From the NCBI GenBank assembly GCA_937864225.1, contig CALMJK010000003.1, positions 1 through 64,000 on the forward strand: a stretch of DNA of 64,000 bases. The letters are read 5' to 3'. Origin of the DNA: an uncultured bacterium. Its GTDB lineage: Bacteria > Krumholzibacteriota > Krumholzibacteriia > LZORAL124-64-63. The translations under genes and the position numbers were made by a program. Below the pieces are notes generated by a model. That model did no database searches, was not told the origin of the DNA, and saw only the letters and a program-made list of their open reading frames with translations. Shown here piece by piece: positions 10,150-17,840 of this stretch (position 1 is its first letter; every line of letters starts with the position of its first letter).

Positions 10150-10425
10150 TCAGAGATGGCGGCCCGCCCAGGCGGCGATCACCTCGCCGGCCCAGCGGAA
10201 GTCTCCCTCGCTCTCGCCCACGCCCGTGAAATCCAGGCGCAGGACGGCGACACCGCGGGCGGTCAGCGCCCGGTCGATGTTGATGTAAGACTTTAGGTTG
10301 CGCCAGTAAGTGATGCAATGAGAATGAATTACGCATTCGGACACCTTCCCTTGACCGGGAAGGTCGAGCGTTCCCGCCAGGCTCAACCCGCTGCGATTCC
10401 GAAGCGTGACGCGTTGAGAGCGCAT
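10150..10425 (-). pseudogene. truncated α/β-hydrolase (N-terminal 91 residues only)
   Basis: From the ATG at 10425 the product reads like the start of a serine α/β-hydrolase of the kind often fused to OsmC: MRSQRVTLRNRSGLSLAGTL, HSHC near residue 34 (oxyanion region), then RALTARGVAVLRLDFTGVG and ESEGDF. In intact relatives this block is followed by the nucleophile elbow GHSLGG and the rest of the fold. Here, immediately after ESEGDF, the sequence turns into an unrelated 15-residue tail and stops. The catalytic Ser and His are absent, so the product cannot be an active hydrolase of this class. I infer a gene remnant left by a deletion whose join lies near 10190. A longer frame opens upstream of 10425 but has no family similarity. 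Confidence 0.7.
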
Positions 10426-10663
10426 GCGTGTCCCTGCTTCGCCGTGATGGCTTGCGACCGCGGATTCCGAGCATTCTAGGCGCCCGTCTTCCGACCGGCA
10501 AGGGGCCCGGCGAGAGTCGGCCGCGACGCGGTTTCCGGTGGCGGCGGCCTCGAGACTGGCCAGGCGCGGATTGTGGTGATAATGTTCCGGCTGGTCACCC
10601 GGCATGCGACGACGCGGATGCGTCGAGGGGGAGGCCGTCGACGTCAGACATGGGAGGTCATGC

Positions 10664-10873
10664 ATGCCTGTGAAGAAGCCGGCGGCGCCGCGCGCGCGCA
10701 GAACCGCGGCGCAACGGTCCACGAGTTCGGCGGCGGCCGTGCTGCCGACCGAAGAGGAGATCCGCCTGCGCGCTTACGAGATCTTTCTGGCGCGTGGCTG
10801 TCAGCCCGGCCAAGCGATCCAGGATTGGCTGCAGGCGGAGCGGGAACTCACCGAAACGGGGTCAGGACGCTGA
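10664..10873 (+). CDS. DUF2934 small protein
   Basis: A 70-aa protein. The N-terminal 28 residues are basic and low-complexity (KKPAAPRARRTAAQR); the C-terminal half carries the DUF2934 signature EEIRLRAYEIFLARG followed by AIQDWLQAERELTE, a short helical pair found singly in many bacteria. The biochemical role of DUF2934 is not established. The ATG at 10664 has GGGAGG about 9 nt upstream; an in-frame ATG at 10604 lacks this. It is transcribed convergently with the OmcS-like gene, stops 33 bp apart. Confidence 0.82.
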   Translation: MPVKKPAAPRARRTAAQRSTSSAAAVLPTEEEIRLRAYEIFLARGCQPGQAIQDWLQAERELTETGSGR

Positions 10874-10906
10874 TCATCTTCACGCCGAGCGCATCCGCGG
10901 CGAAAC

Positions 10907-12034
10907 TCAGCGCCGGGCTGGGATGAGGCGTGAGCCGCCGCCGGGGATCTCTCGGTGGCACTTGTGGCACAGCGAATCCTGGGTCGGGACGAAGACGTAG
11001 CTGTAATACTTGCGGGCCACGTCGCTGGCGCTGGCGCCGCCATCGGTGGGCTGCGGGTGCGAATCGGCGATCAGCGCCACGTCGAAATCCCAGCGGCCCG
11101 CCGCGCGGAAGGGGCTCGCGTGGGCGCGATGGCAGCTCAGGCACATCACGCGGTCCGCCGTGCTGGGTCCCAAGGTGTAATCGGAGGGATCGACGATCGA
11201 GAGATCGACCGTCGCGGCCTCGTAAGGAACCAGTCCCCAGAACGCGGTCGCTTGCACGCCGGCCGTGGGCTGCTCGGTGCTGACGTAGCGGTTGTACTGG
11301 GTCGCGCGGGCTGATCCGAGTGTGCGATCAGCCGGATGAGAGAAATCCTGAGACCCGCTCGCCTCGTGATAGAGCCCGTGACAGTTCGCGCACCAGGAGC
11401 TTGTTCCCGAACCGAACACGGTGTGCCGGCTGTCGGTCTCGTCGCCGCTGTCGGGACGGCCCGGGATCGTGACCGGGCCGTTTCCACGCGCGGCAGGCGC
11501 GGCGGCGGCGAACGCGTAACGTCCCCCCGTGACGGCCGGCCCCGCGCCCGCGCCGTACAGCAGGCGGAATTGCGCGTTGCCGTGCGGATCGTGGCAACTG
11601 GTGCAGCCGAGATCCCGGCTCGGGAAATCGCCTCCGGGGGCGATGGTGCGGACGGCGTCGCCGAAGAGCCCGTAGGCGGGCGCCACGACGTCGTGGCCGT
11701 GGCTGAAGCCTGGACTGGTCTGCAAAAGCCCGCCGGGCGTTGACCAGGTCCAGGTGCGGGTGAGCCAATAGAAATCGCCGCCTGGCCCGAAGCCCTCCCC
11801 GGCGGTGTACTGGCCATACGCGGCGTGGCAGCGCAGGCAGGTGTCGCTGGCGGTGCCACCCAGGAGCAGTCCGCCGCCGGTGGCGGGCACGAACTGCCCG
11901 TCCACGGAGCCGTGCATGACATGGCAACCCGCGCAGGACGCCACGCCGCTCTCATGGAAGGCGGCCGCGGCGACAGGGGCCAGCATGACGGCGCACAAGG
12001 TTGCCAGGACCGTTCGCGTCACTTCCTTGACCAT
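10907..12034 (-). CDS. OmcS-like hexaheme c-type cytochrome (distal copy)
   Basis: A 375-aa exported hexaheme cytochrome and tandem paralogue of the next gene upstream. The signal peptide ends VAAAA|FHESG; six CXXCH sites follow (CAGCH, CLRCH, CTSCH, CANCH, CLSCH, CHKCH). The mature N terminus FHESGVASCAGCHVMH matches Geobacter OmcS in pattern, including the His at mature position 16, which in OmcS filaments ligates a heme of the neighbouring subunit. TIAPGGDFPSRDLGCTSCH and MCLSCHRAHASPF are also OmcS-like. I infer an extracellular, possibly filament-forming electron carrier. The start at 12034 was chosen from the signal peptide; the ribosome site there is weak. The frame extends another 83 codons upstream, but that extension overlaps the neighbouring gene and crosses the terminator. 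Mature length is about 350 aa, some 60 shorter than OmcS as I recall it. Confidence 0.88.
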   Translation of the reverse strand: MVKEVTRTVLATLCAVMLAPVAAAAFHESGVASCAGCHVMHGSVDGQFVPATGGGLLLGGTASDTCLRCHAAYGQYTAGEGFGPGGDFYWLTRTWTWSTPGGLLQTSPGFSHGHDVVAPAYGLFGDAVRTIAPGGDFPSRDLGCTSCHDPHGNAQFRLLYGAGAGPAVTGGRYAFAAAAPAARGNGPVTIPGRPDSGDETDSRHTVFGSGTSSWCANCHGLYHEASGSQDFSHPADRTLGSARATQYNRYVSTEQPTAGVQATAFWGLVPYEAATVDLSIVDPSDYTLGPSTADRVMCLSCHRAHASPFRAAGRWDFDVALIADSHPQPTDGGASASDVARKYYSYVFVPTQDSLCHKCHREIPGGGSRLIPARR

Positions 12035-12112
12035 GCGGCCATGATATACGACGCGCCCCGCCGGAGCGACCACCCTGTGCATGGGCAGGGCCTGCCCGCG
12101 CGGCAGAACAAG

Positions 12113-12144
12113 AGGGCCCCGCGGGCGATCGCCCACGGGGCCCT
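12113..12144 (-). terminator. long inverted repeat between the two hexaheme cytochrome genes
   Basis: AGGGCCCC (12113-12120) pairs with GGGGCCCT (12137-12144), and the centre GGGCGATCGCCC (12123-12134) is itself a perfect palindrome. Read on the minus strand it is followed by CTTGTTCT. It lies 32 bp past the stop of the first cytochrome gene, so it could end or attenuate transcription and lower expression of the second. Confidence 0.6.
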
Positions 12145-12176
12145 TGACCGAACTGACGGAACCGCGACTCACCCTG

Positions 12177-13283
12177 CTAAGGCGCACGCGGTCCGTCGCC
12201 AGCGTCCTTGGCGTGGCACTTGTTGCACAGAGAGCGCTGGTTATCGACGAACGTGTACAGATAGTACTTGTTGGCCACGTCATCGGCCGTGGCGCCGCCG
12301 TCGGTGATCAACGGATGCGAGTCGGCGATGAAGGTCGCGCCGAAATCCCACCGGCCCGCGTCGGCGAACGCCGAGGCGTGGGAGCGATGGCAGGACAGGC
12401 ACATGACCTGATCCTGTGGCTCGGGGCCCTGCGTGTAGTTCTCCGGGTCGGCCAACGCCAGATCCACGTTGACCGCTTCGAAGGGCACCAGGCCCCAGTA
12501 GGCGGTGGCGGGATCGCCGCCGGTGACCGCATCGCTGCTGATGTAGCCGTTGTAGGTGTTCGCCACCGCGGTGCCCAGGTCGTCGCTCGTGGGATGCACG
12601 AAATTGGTGGTGCTCGGATCGTGCATGCCGGAGTGGCAGTTGGCGCACCACTCGCTCATGCCCGATTTGTAGATCGTGTGGTGTTCGTCGGTCTCCCAGC
12701 CGTCCTCGTTGATCGTCCGGCGTCCGTTGCCCAGGGCGAGCGGGGCGGAGGCCGTGAAGTCATAGCGACCGCCGTCGTAGACCGGGTCCAGGGCGCCGCC
12801 GTACAGCAGCCGGAAATTCTGGTTGCCGTGGGGATCATGGCAACTCGTGCAACTGAGATACTGGCTCAGGAAATCGCCGCCCGGGGCGGTCGTCAGCGTG
12901 GGCTCGGCGGTGAGCCCATAGGCAGGGGAGATGACATTGTGGCCATGAGTGTCGCCCAGGCTGGTGCGCGGGTTGCCGTGCGAGTCCCAAGTGAAAGTTT
13001 TCGTCATCCAGTAGAAGTCCCCGCCCGGTCCGTAACCCGTGCCGTTAGCGAATTGGCCGTATGCGGCGTGGCAGCGCAGGCACGTGTCGCTGGGGTTGCC
13101 GAAGTTGAGCAGGTAGGCGTTGCCGTTGGGGTGCGCGGGATCCACGAGTGCCCCGTCCTGGCTGTTGTGCATCGTGTGGCAGCCTTGACAGTAGGCGACG
13201 CCGCCGTCGTGGAAGGCCAGGGCGCTGCCGCTGGCCAGTGCCAGGCCCCCGAGAGTCAGGAGTGCGAGTCTCAGCGCTTTCAT
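12177..13283 (-). CDS. OmcS-like hexaheme c-type cytochrome (proximal copy)
   Basis: A 368-aa exported cytochrome with six CXXCH sites (CQGCH, CLRCH, CTSCH, CANCH, CLSCH, CNKCH) and 19 His in the mature form, enough for bis-His ligation of every heme. The signal peptide is cleaved at ALA|FHDGG. The resemblance to Geobacter sulfurreducens OmcS, as I know that sequence, runs through the whole protein: FHDGGVAYCQGCHTMHN at the N terminus, TTAPGGDF before heme 3, GMSEWCANCH, CLSCHRSHASAF, and the ending QRSLCNKCHAKD. His at mature position 16, the inter-subunit heme ligand in OmcS filaments, is kept. I infer an extracellular multiheme filament or electron carrier. The ATG follows GAGGAG. The NHL-repeat gene is 114 bp upstream on the same strand. 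Confidence 0.92.
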   Translation of the reverse strand: MKALRLALLTLGGLALASGSALAFHDGGVAYCQGCHTMHNSQDGALVDPAHPNGNAYLLNFGNPSDTCLRCHAAYGQFANGTGYGPGGDFYWMTKTFTWDSHGNPRTSLGDTHGHNVISPAYGLTAEPTLTTAPGGDFLSQYLSCTSCHDPHGNQNFRLLYGGALDPVYDGGRYDFTASAPLALGNGRRTINEDGWETDEHHTIYKSGMSEWCANCHSGMHDPSTTNFVHPTSDDLGTAVANTYNGYISSDAVTGGDPATAYWGLVPFEAVNVDLALADPENYTQGPEPQDQVMCLSCHRSHASAFADAGRWDFGATFIADSHPLITDGGATADDVANKYYLYTFVDNQRSLCNKCHAKDAGDGPRAP

Positions 13284-13397
13284 CGATCAACTCCTCTCAA
13301 GGTTGTTTTGCGACGAAGGTCGTTCCGGCTGGCGGGCGCTCCGTCGTCGCGACCGGATCATCAACGCATCAGACCAAGCTTCTATGCGCACCACTCC

Positions 13398-14402
13398 TCA
13401 GTCGGCGCCGCTGGCGGCGGTCGCCGCGGGAGGATCCAGGCCGTCGAGGCGGAAAACCTGCACGCGCCCCCCGTAACCCTGGCTCACGTAAGCAAGCTTG
13501 GCGCCAACAGACGTGGCCAAGGCGAGCGGGTGGTAGAAATTGCCCGGTTCGGCTCCCATGGCGCCGAATTCGGCCAGGAATCGGCGATCCAGCCCAAAGA
13601 GCAGCACCCGGTGGCGCATGCGGTCGAGCACGGCCAGGGTGCCCTCGGGGCCGGGCGCGACGGCGATCGGCGCCACGAATCGGCCGGGAGCGCTGCCTAA
13701 CTCGCCGAAGGCCGCGATGACATTGCCCTCCGGATCCAGGACGAGCACTTGGTGCAGTTCCCCACCGGGCACGTACAAGGTGCGGTCGGGGCCCTCGCAA
13801 GGGCGGCCCAGGCCGAGATCGGTCAGATTCTCGCCACCCAGTTCGCGCACCCAAAGCAGGGCCCCGGTCACGACGTCGTGCTTGGTCAGGAGCGCCGCGC
13901 CGGGATCGAGCGCCACGTAATTCCCGTCGCCGGTGACCAGCAGGTGCAGCGGATTCCAAACGCGGCGCGGCGCGGCGGGTCGCCACGGCGTCGGCTCGCC
14001 TCTGAAGTCCAGTTGCCGGATCGTGCGTCGCCCGGGCCCGTCGCTGTCGGTGCAGACAAGGTGCCCGGCTCCGTCCAGACAGGCCGAGGCCGGCGTGGAG
14101 AGACCCGCGGCCAGACTCGTGGTGAACACCGGCGCGCCATCCGCGTTGAACAGATGGAGGGCAGATCCGGCGGCCTCGGTCACACAGATCTCGCCCGTTG
14201 AAGGGTGTACCGCGACGGCCTCCGGCCGCGCGTGGGTCGAGGCGCCGCGTTCCAGGGGCAGCTGTCCCACGTAGTCGAAGGTGAAAGCGGGTGTCGCCGT
14301 CGTCGCGCCGACCATGACGGCCAACGCCGCGGCCGCCGACCAGCAGGCCCGTAGGAGGGAAGGCAGCGGAGATAGGGCTACGCAGCGGGACCGACGGCGC
14401 AC
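13398..14402 (-). CDS. secreted NHL-repeat (six-bladed β-propeller) protein
   Basis: A 334-aa exported propeller. A basic start and hydrophobic segment (RACWSAAAALAVMVGATTATPAF) form a signal peptide. Repeats of the NHL type follow, for example RPEAVAVHPSTGEICVTE, GNVIAAFGELGSAPGRF and FLAEFGAMGAEPGNFYHP, each pairing a variable strand with a GxxxGxF loop. I chose the GTG at 14402, which has AGGAG 7 nt upstream; the ATG at 14459 lacks a ribosome site and lies inside the proposed promoter region. NHL-repeat genes are, as I recall, neighbours of omcS-type cytochrome genes in Geobacter, which fits this setting. The role is unknown; a scaffold or export partner for the adjacent cytochromes is a guess. 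Confidence 0.85.
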   Translation of the reverse strand: MRRRSRCVALSPLPSLLRACWSAAAALAVMVGATTATPAFTFDYVGQLPLERGASTHARPEAVAVHPSTGEICVTEAAGSALHLFNADGAPVFTTSLAAGLSTPASACLDGAGHLVCTDSDGPGRRTIRQLDFRGEPTPWRPAAPRRVWNPLHLLVTGDGNYVALDPGAALLTKHDVVTGALLWVRELGGENLTDLGLGRPCEGPDRTLYVPGGELHQVLVLDPEGNVIAAFGELGSAPGRFVAPIAVAPGPEGTLAVLDRMRHRVLLFGLDRRFLAEFGAMGAEPGNFYHPLALATSVGAKLAYVSQGYGGRVQVFRLDGLDPPAATAASGAD

Positions 14403-14460
14403 GGGAAGCTCCTCGGTCGCGAGACACGTTTTCTGGGCACTCGGCCTAGTGCCGTTCAAA

Positions 14461-14489
14461 ACACTAGCGCGACACTATGATTTAGTCAA
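14461..14489 (-). promoter_or_regulatory. candidate promoter for NHL/OmcS-like genes
   Basis: On the minus strand, TTGACT (14489-14484) is separated by exactly 17 bp from TAGTGT (14466-14461). The -35 is near consensus and the -10 is weak. The predicted transcript start is about 50 nt before the GTG at 14402. The surrounding 80 bp is strikingly AT-rich for this genome. Confidence 0.45.
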
Positions 14490-14502
14490 AGGAAATTCCT
14501 AC

Positions 14503-14520
14503 AAAATTGCTAGCTATTTT
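14503..14520. promoter_or_regulatory. 18-bp AT-rich palindrome, candidate operator
   Basis: AAAATTGCTAGCTATTTT is a palindrome with a single mismatched pair (14508/14515). It begins 14 bp upstream of the -35 proposed for the NHL-cytochrome transcript, where an activator would bind. Which regulator uses it is unknown. Confidence 0.45.
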
Positions 14521-14708
14521 GGTCCCGGCCAGAATTTCCGGGGGAGTTCCCTCGATCGTGGCCCGGGAGGCAGCGAAAGCAAGACGCGAGCCGAAATTTG
14601 CAATTGCCTTGGTGCCTTTTTGCTTATGTCGCGTGAGCGCGCCCCAGCCGGGGGCGGTCACCACTGACCCCGTCGGGGCTCGGCCGGCGCGTCCAATGCC
14701 TGGCCAGG

Positions 14709-17700
14709 TCAGGGCCGGCGCGGACGGATCTTTTCCGTGTGGCACCCGACGCACAGGCGGCCCCCGGGGTCGTCGTTGAGCAGCTGCGCGTAGTCGGAGC
14801 CGTGCGGAGCGTGGCAACTGACGCAGGTCAACGGCCTGCGCGTGCGGGGGTCGATCACTTTCTCGCCCATCGGGTGATTGGCGTGCTCGCTGAACGCGTG
14901 ACAACCCGTGCAGCGGGCCTGCATCGCGGCGCCAAGTTGTCCCGGGGGCGCGTTCAGGTGCGGATCGTGACAGACCGAGCAAGCGCCGCCAGCGATCTCC
15001 GGATGGCGATGCTTGGCGTCGCCGAACGCCGCGACCTGCTGCGCGTGGCACTGCCCGCAGACGACCTCCTGGCGTCCCGTCAACAGGCTTGACGTGGCGC
15101 TCGTGTGCGGCGCATGGCAACTGCTGCACGCTTGCTCGCTCGCGAGCGGGGCGTGCGGCTCGCCGCCGCGCACCTTTTCGCCGAGCCCGGCGTGGCAGGA
15201 GAAACAGACCGTCGCTTCGGCGCCGCGCAGCTCCTTCTTGTCGGCGGCGTGACAGGCGGCGCAGTTGCCCTTGCCGTAGGGCTGGTGGACATTCGCGTGC
15301 GCGAGCCCGGGACCCGAAGAGGCGTGCGGTGCGTGGCAGCCGCTGCAATCCGCTCCCGTGACCGGATAGTGCCGGTGCGCCGAGGCGAACGCGCCGGTGG
15401 TGGTGTCGTGGCAGCGGGCGCACAGCTCATGCGGTGCCGCCCTGAGCGCGCCGCGCTGGTCCGTGCCGTGCGGGTCGTGGCAATCCGCGCACTTGCCCTG
15501 CGCGAAGGGACGGTGCGGGTGCAGGCTGCTTTGCTGGGCCTTGAGTTGGACATGGCAGCCGAAACAGAGCGCCCCCGGGGCGGCGGTCAGCAGCGCGGGC
15601 TGCGGCGAGCCGTGCGGATCATGGCAATCCTCGCAGCGACCCTCCCGCACCGGCGTGTGGGCGAGCGAGGCCACAGGACGCAAGGCATCGAGGTCATGGC
15701 ACGTCGCGCAAGCATCGGAAGCCCGGCGCGTGTTGAGCAGACCGGCGTTGTCGCCGGCGTGGGGGTTGTGGCAAGACGTGCAGTCGCCGTCGGCGGCCGG
15801 CGCGTGGCGCCTATTTTCCGGCAAGTCGGCGGGCACGAGCCCATCGTGGCATCCGCGGCAGACCTCGCGCGCCGGTACGACCGAAGTCGTGTCCTGATGG
15901 CAGGTGTCGCAGGCGCGCTCGGCGAAGCCCGGATGCGAACGGGCGCGCAGGAGCGCCGGCTGCGTCGCATGGTGCGGTTCATGACAGCCAGAGCAGTTCG
16001 CCTCGGGCCCCCGGCCCAGGTGCTTGGCGCGGAATTCCGGGGTCGATTCGTCATGGCATTTCAGGCACAGCTCCGGCACAGGCGCGCGCGGCAGACCGCG
16101 CGAGCCCGCGTGCGGATCGTGGCAGACCAGACAGTCATCCTGCGCCGGGGCGTGCACGGACACGGCTCGCGCGGGCGCCGCGACATCCGCGTGGCACACG
16201 GTGCACAGCAGCGGCGGCTTGGCGGCGAGGAGCGCCTTTTGGTCGGAGCGGTGGGCGTCGTGGCAGGCGGTGCAGGCGCCGTCGCGAACCGGGGCGTGCG
16301 TCGCGCCGCCGGCCGGCGGGGCCATCACCTCGGCGTGGCAGCCGGCGCAGTTCTGCGCCACTGGTCGCGCGAGCAGGCCGCGCTCGGGGCCGCCGTGCGG
16401 CACGTGACAATCCAGGCACTGACCGCTCGCCGCCGGCGCGTGCAGACTGCCTCCGCTCGGCGTCTGCTGCGTCAGAGCCGCGTGGCACGGGGCGCACAAC
16501 TCGTCGGGCGGCAGCTTGAGCAGGCCGGGTTGGCCGGCGAAGTGCGGCTCGTGGCAGGACTGGCAGTCTCCTCGCTGCGCCGGGGCGTGCGTCGTCGCTT
16601 GCGCGATCTGCAGGCGCACGCCGGCGTGGCAGTTCAGGCAGAGCTGCGTCGGGGGCTGCGCCAGCAACGTGCCCGATTCGCTGCCGTGGGCGTCATGGCA
16701 GGCGGTGCAGCCCTGCTTGACGAACGGAGCGTGGCGAGCCACCGCCGTGTTCGCGGCCGCGGCCAGCGACTGGTGGCAGGACAGGCACAACTCGATCTGC
16801 GCCTGTCGCAGCAACGCCGGTTGCCGCGCGGCGTGCGGGTCGTGGCAGGCGGAGCAGTGTCCCTCGCGGGCCGGCTGGTGCACGGCGGGCCGGCGAAAAG
16901 GCCCTTCGTCATGGCAGGCCAGGCAGACCCGCGCTTGGCTGCCCTTGAGCAGGGCGGGCTGCGAGCTGCCGTGCGGTTCGTGGCATTCGAGACAGGCGCC
17001 GTCGGCGGCGGGGGGATGCTTCACGTCGCCGCTGCCGATCTCGCCATGGCAGCCTTGGCACAGGGCCGCGGCTTCGGCGGCGGGCAGGACATTGCCGGCC
17101 GCGTCCGACGCGTGGCAGCCGGCGCAGTCCATCTCCGAGACGGGCCCGTGCAAGGAAGCGAGCAGGAGATTGCTCCGGTCGGAGCTGTGCGGGTCGTGAC
17201 AACCGCTGCAATCGACAGTCTCCAGGGCGAGACCCCGGTGCTGTTTGCGCAGGACATCGGTGTCCGCGTGGCAGGAGCGGCAAAGGTCCGTGGTCTCCTG
17301 GCGCAGCAGCGCGGCGTGGGGCGAGGCGTGCGCATCGTGGCACGCGGCGCATCCTTCGTCGCGCAGCGGCTTGTGAACGTGCCCGCGGTTGAACGGGGCG
17401 CGATCGTGGCAGCCGAAGCAGACCTCGTCGCCCTTGGCCGCCAGAAGCGCGGGATGGCCGGTTCCGTGGGGATCGTGGCACGCGAGGCACCCCTCGCGGC
17501 GCAAGGGCGCGTGCAGCTTCGCGCCCTCGGGGGGCGTCGCGTACGCCTGGTGACAACCGACGCAGAGCGCGTCGCCAGGGGCTTGCAGCAGCAGGGCGCC
17601 CATCACGCCGTGCGGCTTGTGGCACGCTTCGCACTGCCCCTCGCGCATCGGCGCGTGCGCGTGCGCGCCCTTCATGGCCGGGCGCAGCTCGCCATGGCAC

Positions 17701-17840
17701 TCGATGCAGGATTTGGATTTGAACGGCCCCGCCGCGAGAGCGCCCAGCGGCCAGGCCAGCGGGACGACGAGCGCGACGACGGCCAGACCGATCGCGTCAT
17801 GCCGCGCCGTGAGGCGCGGGCGGGCGAGGGCGTGGGTCAC
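14709..17840 (-). CDS. giant multiheme c-type cytochrome with 42 CXXCH motifs
   Basis: An exported cytochrome of 1043 aa. By my count it contains 42 CXXCH heme-attachment motifs, one per about 25 residues from just after the signal peptide (ending ALAAGPFKSK) to the last few residues. The chain is a run of doubled-CXXCH modules of roughly 40-45 residues, alternating CxxCHDPHG-type and LCxxCH-type sites, typical of the NrfH/OmcA-like doubled-CXXCH superfamily. There is no lipobox and no C-terminal membrane anchor. I chose the GTG at 17840: GGGAGGAATC lies just upstream and GTGA overlaps the stop of the foldase gene. A frame running to 18323 only extends antiparallel into that gene. It is the last gene of a five-gene unit with the β-barrel and lipoproteins. 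The likely role is long-range periplasmic or trans-envelope electron transfer (inference). Confidence 0.92.
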   Translation of the reverse strand: MTHALARPRLTARHDAIGLAVVALVVPLAWPLGALAAGPFKSKSCIECHGELRPAMKGAHAHAPMREGQCEACHKPHGVMGALLLQAPGDALCVGCHQAYATPPEGAKLHAPLRREGCLACHDPHGTGHPALLAAKGDEVCFGCHDRAPFNRGHVHKPLRDEGCAACHDAHASPHAALLRQETTDLCRSCHADTDVLRKQHRGLALETVDCSGCHDPHSSDRSNLLLASLHGPVSEMDCAGCHASDAAGNVLPAAEAAALCQGCHGEIGSGDVKHPPAADGACLECHEPHGSSQPALLKGSQARVCLACHDEGPFRRPAVHQPAREGHCSACHDPHAARQPALLRQAQIELCLSCHQSLAAAANTAVARHAPFVKQGCTACHDAHGSESGTLLAQPPTQLCLNCHAGVRLQIAQATTHAPAQRGDCQSCHEPHFAGQPGLLKLPPDELCAPCHAALTQQTPSGGSLHAPAASGQCLDCHVPHGGPERGLLARPVAQNCAGCHAEVMAPPAGGATHAPVRDGACTACHDAHRSDQKALLAAKPPLLCTVCHADVAAPARAVSVHAPAQDDCLVCHDPHAGSRGLPRAPVPELCLKCHDESTPEFRAKHLGRGPEANCSGCHEPHHATQPALLRARSHPGFAERACDTCHQDTTSVVPAREVCRGCHDGLVPADLPENRRHAPAADGDCTSCHNPHAGDNAGLLNTRRASDACATCHDLDALRPVASLAHTPVREGRCEDCHDPHGSPQPALLTAAPGALCFGCHVQLKAQQSSLHPHRPFAQGKCADCHDPHGTDQRGALRAAPHELCARCHDTTTGAFASAHRHYPVTGADCSGCHAPHASSGPGLAHANVHQPYGKGNCAACHAADKKELRGAEATVCFSCHAGLGEKVRGGEPHAPLASEQACSSCHAPHTSATSSLLTGRQEVVCGQCHAQQVAAFGDAKHRHPEIAGGACSVCHDPHLNAPPGQLGAAMQARCTGCHAFSEHANHPMGEKVIDPRTRRPLTCVSCHAPHGSDYAQLLNDDPGGRLCVGCHTEKIRPRRP

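Noticed and set aside
14709-17840. Periodic repeats resembling a CRISPR or tandem array
   Set aside because: The period comes from CXXCH protein modules; the DNA repeats are degenerate and in frame, with no identical repeats or spacers.
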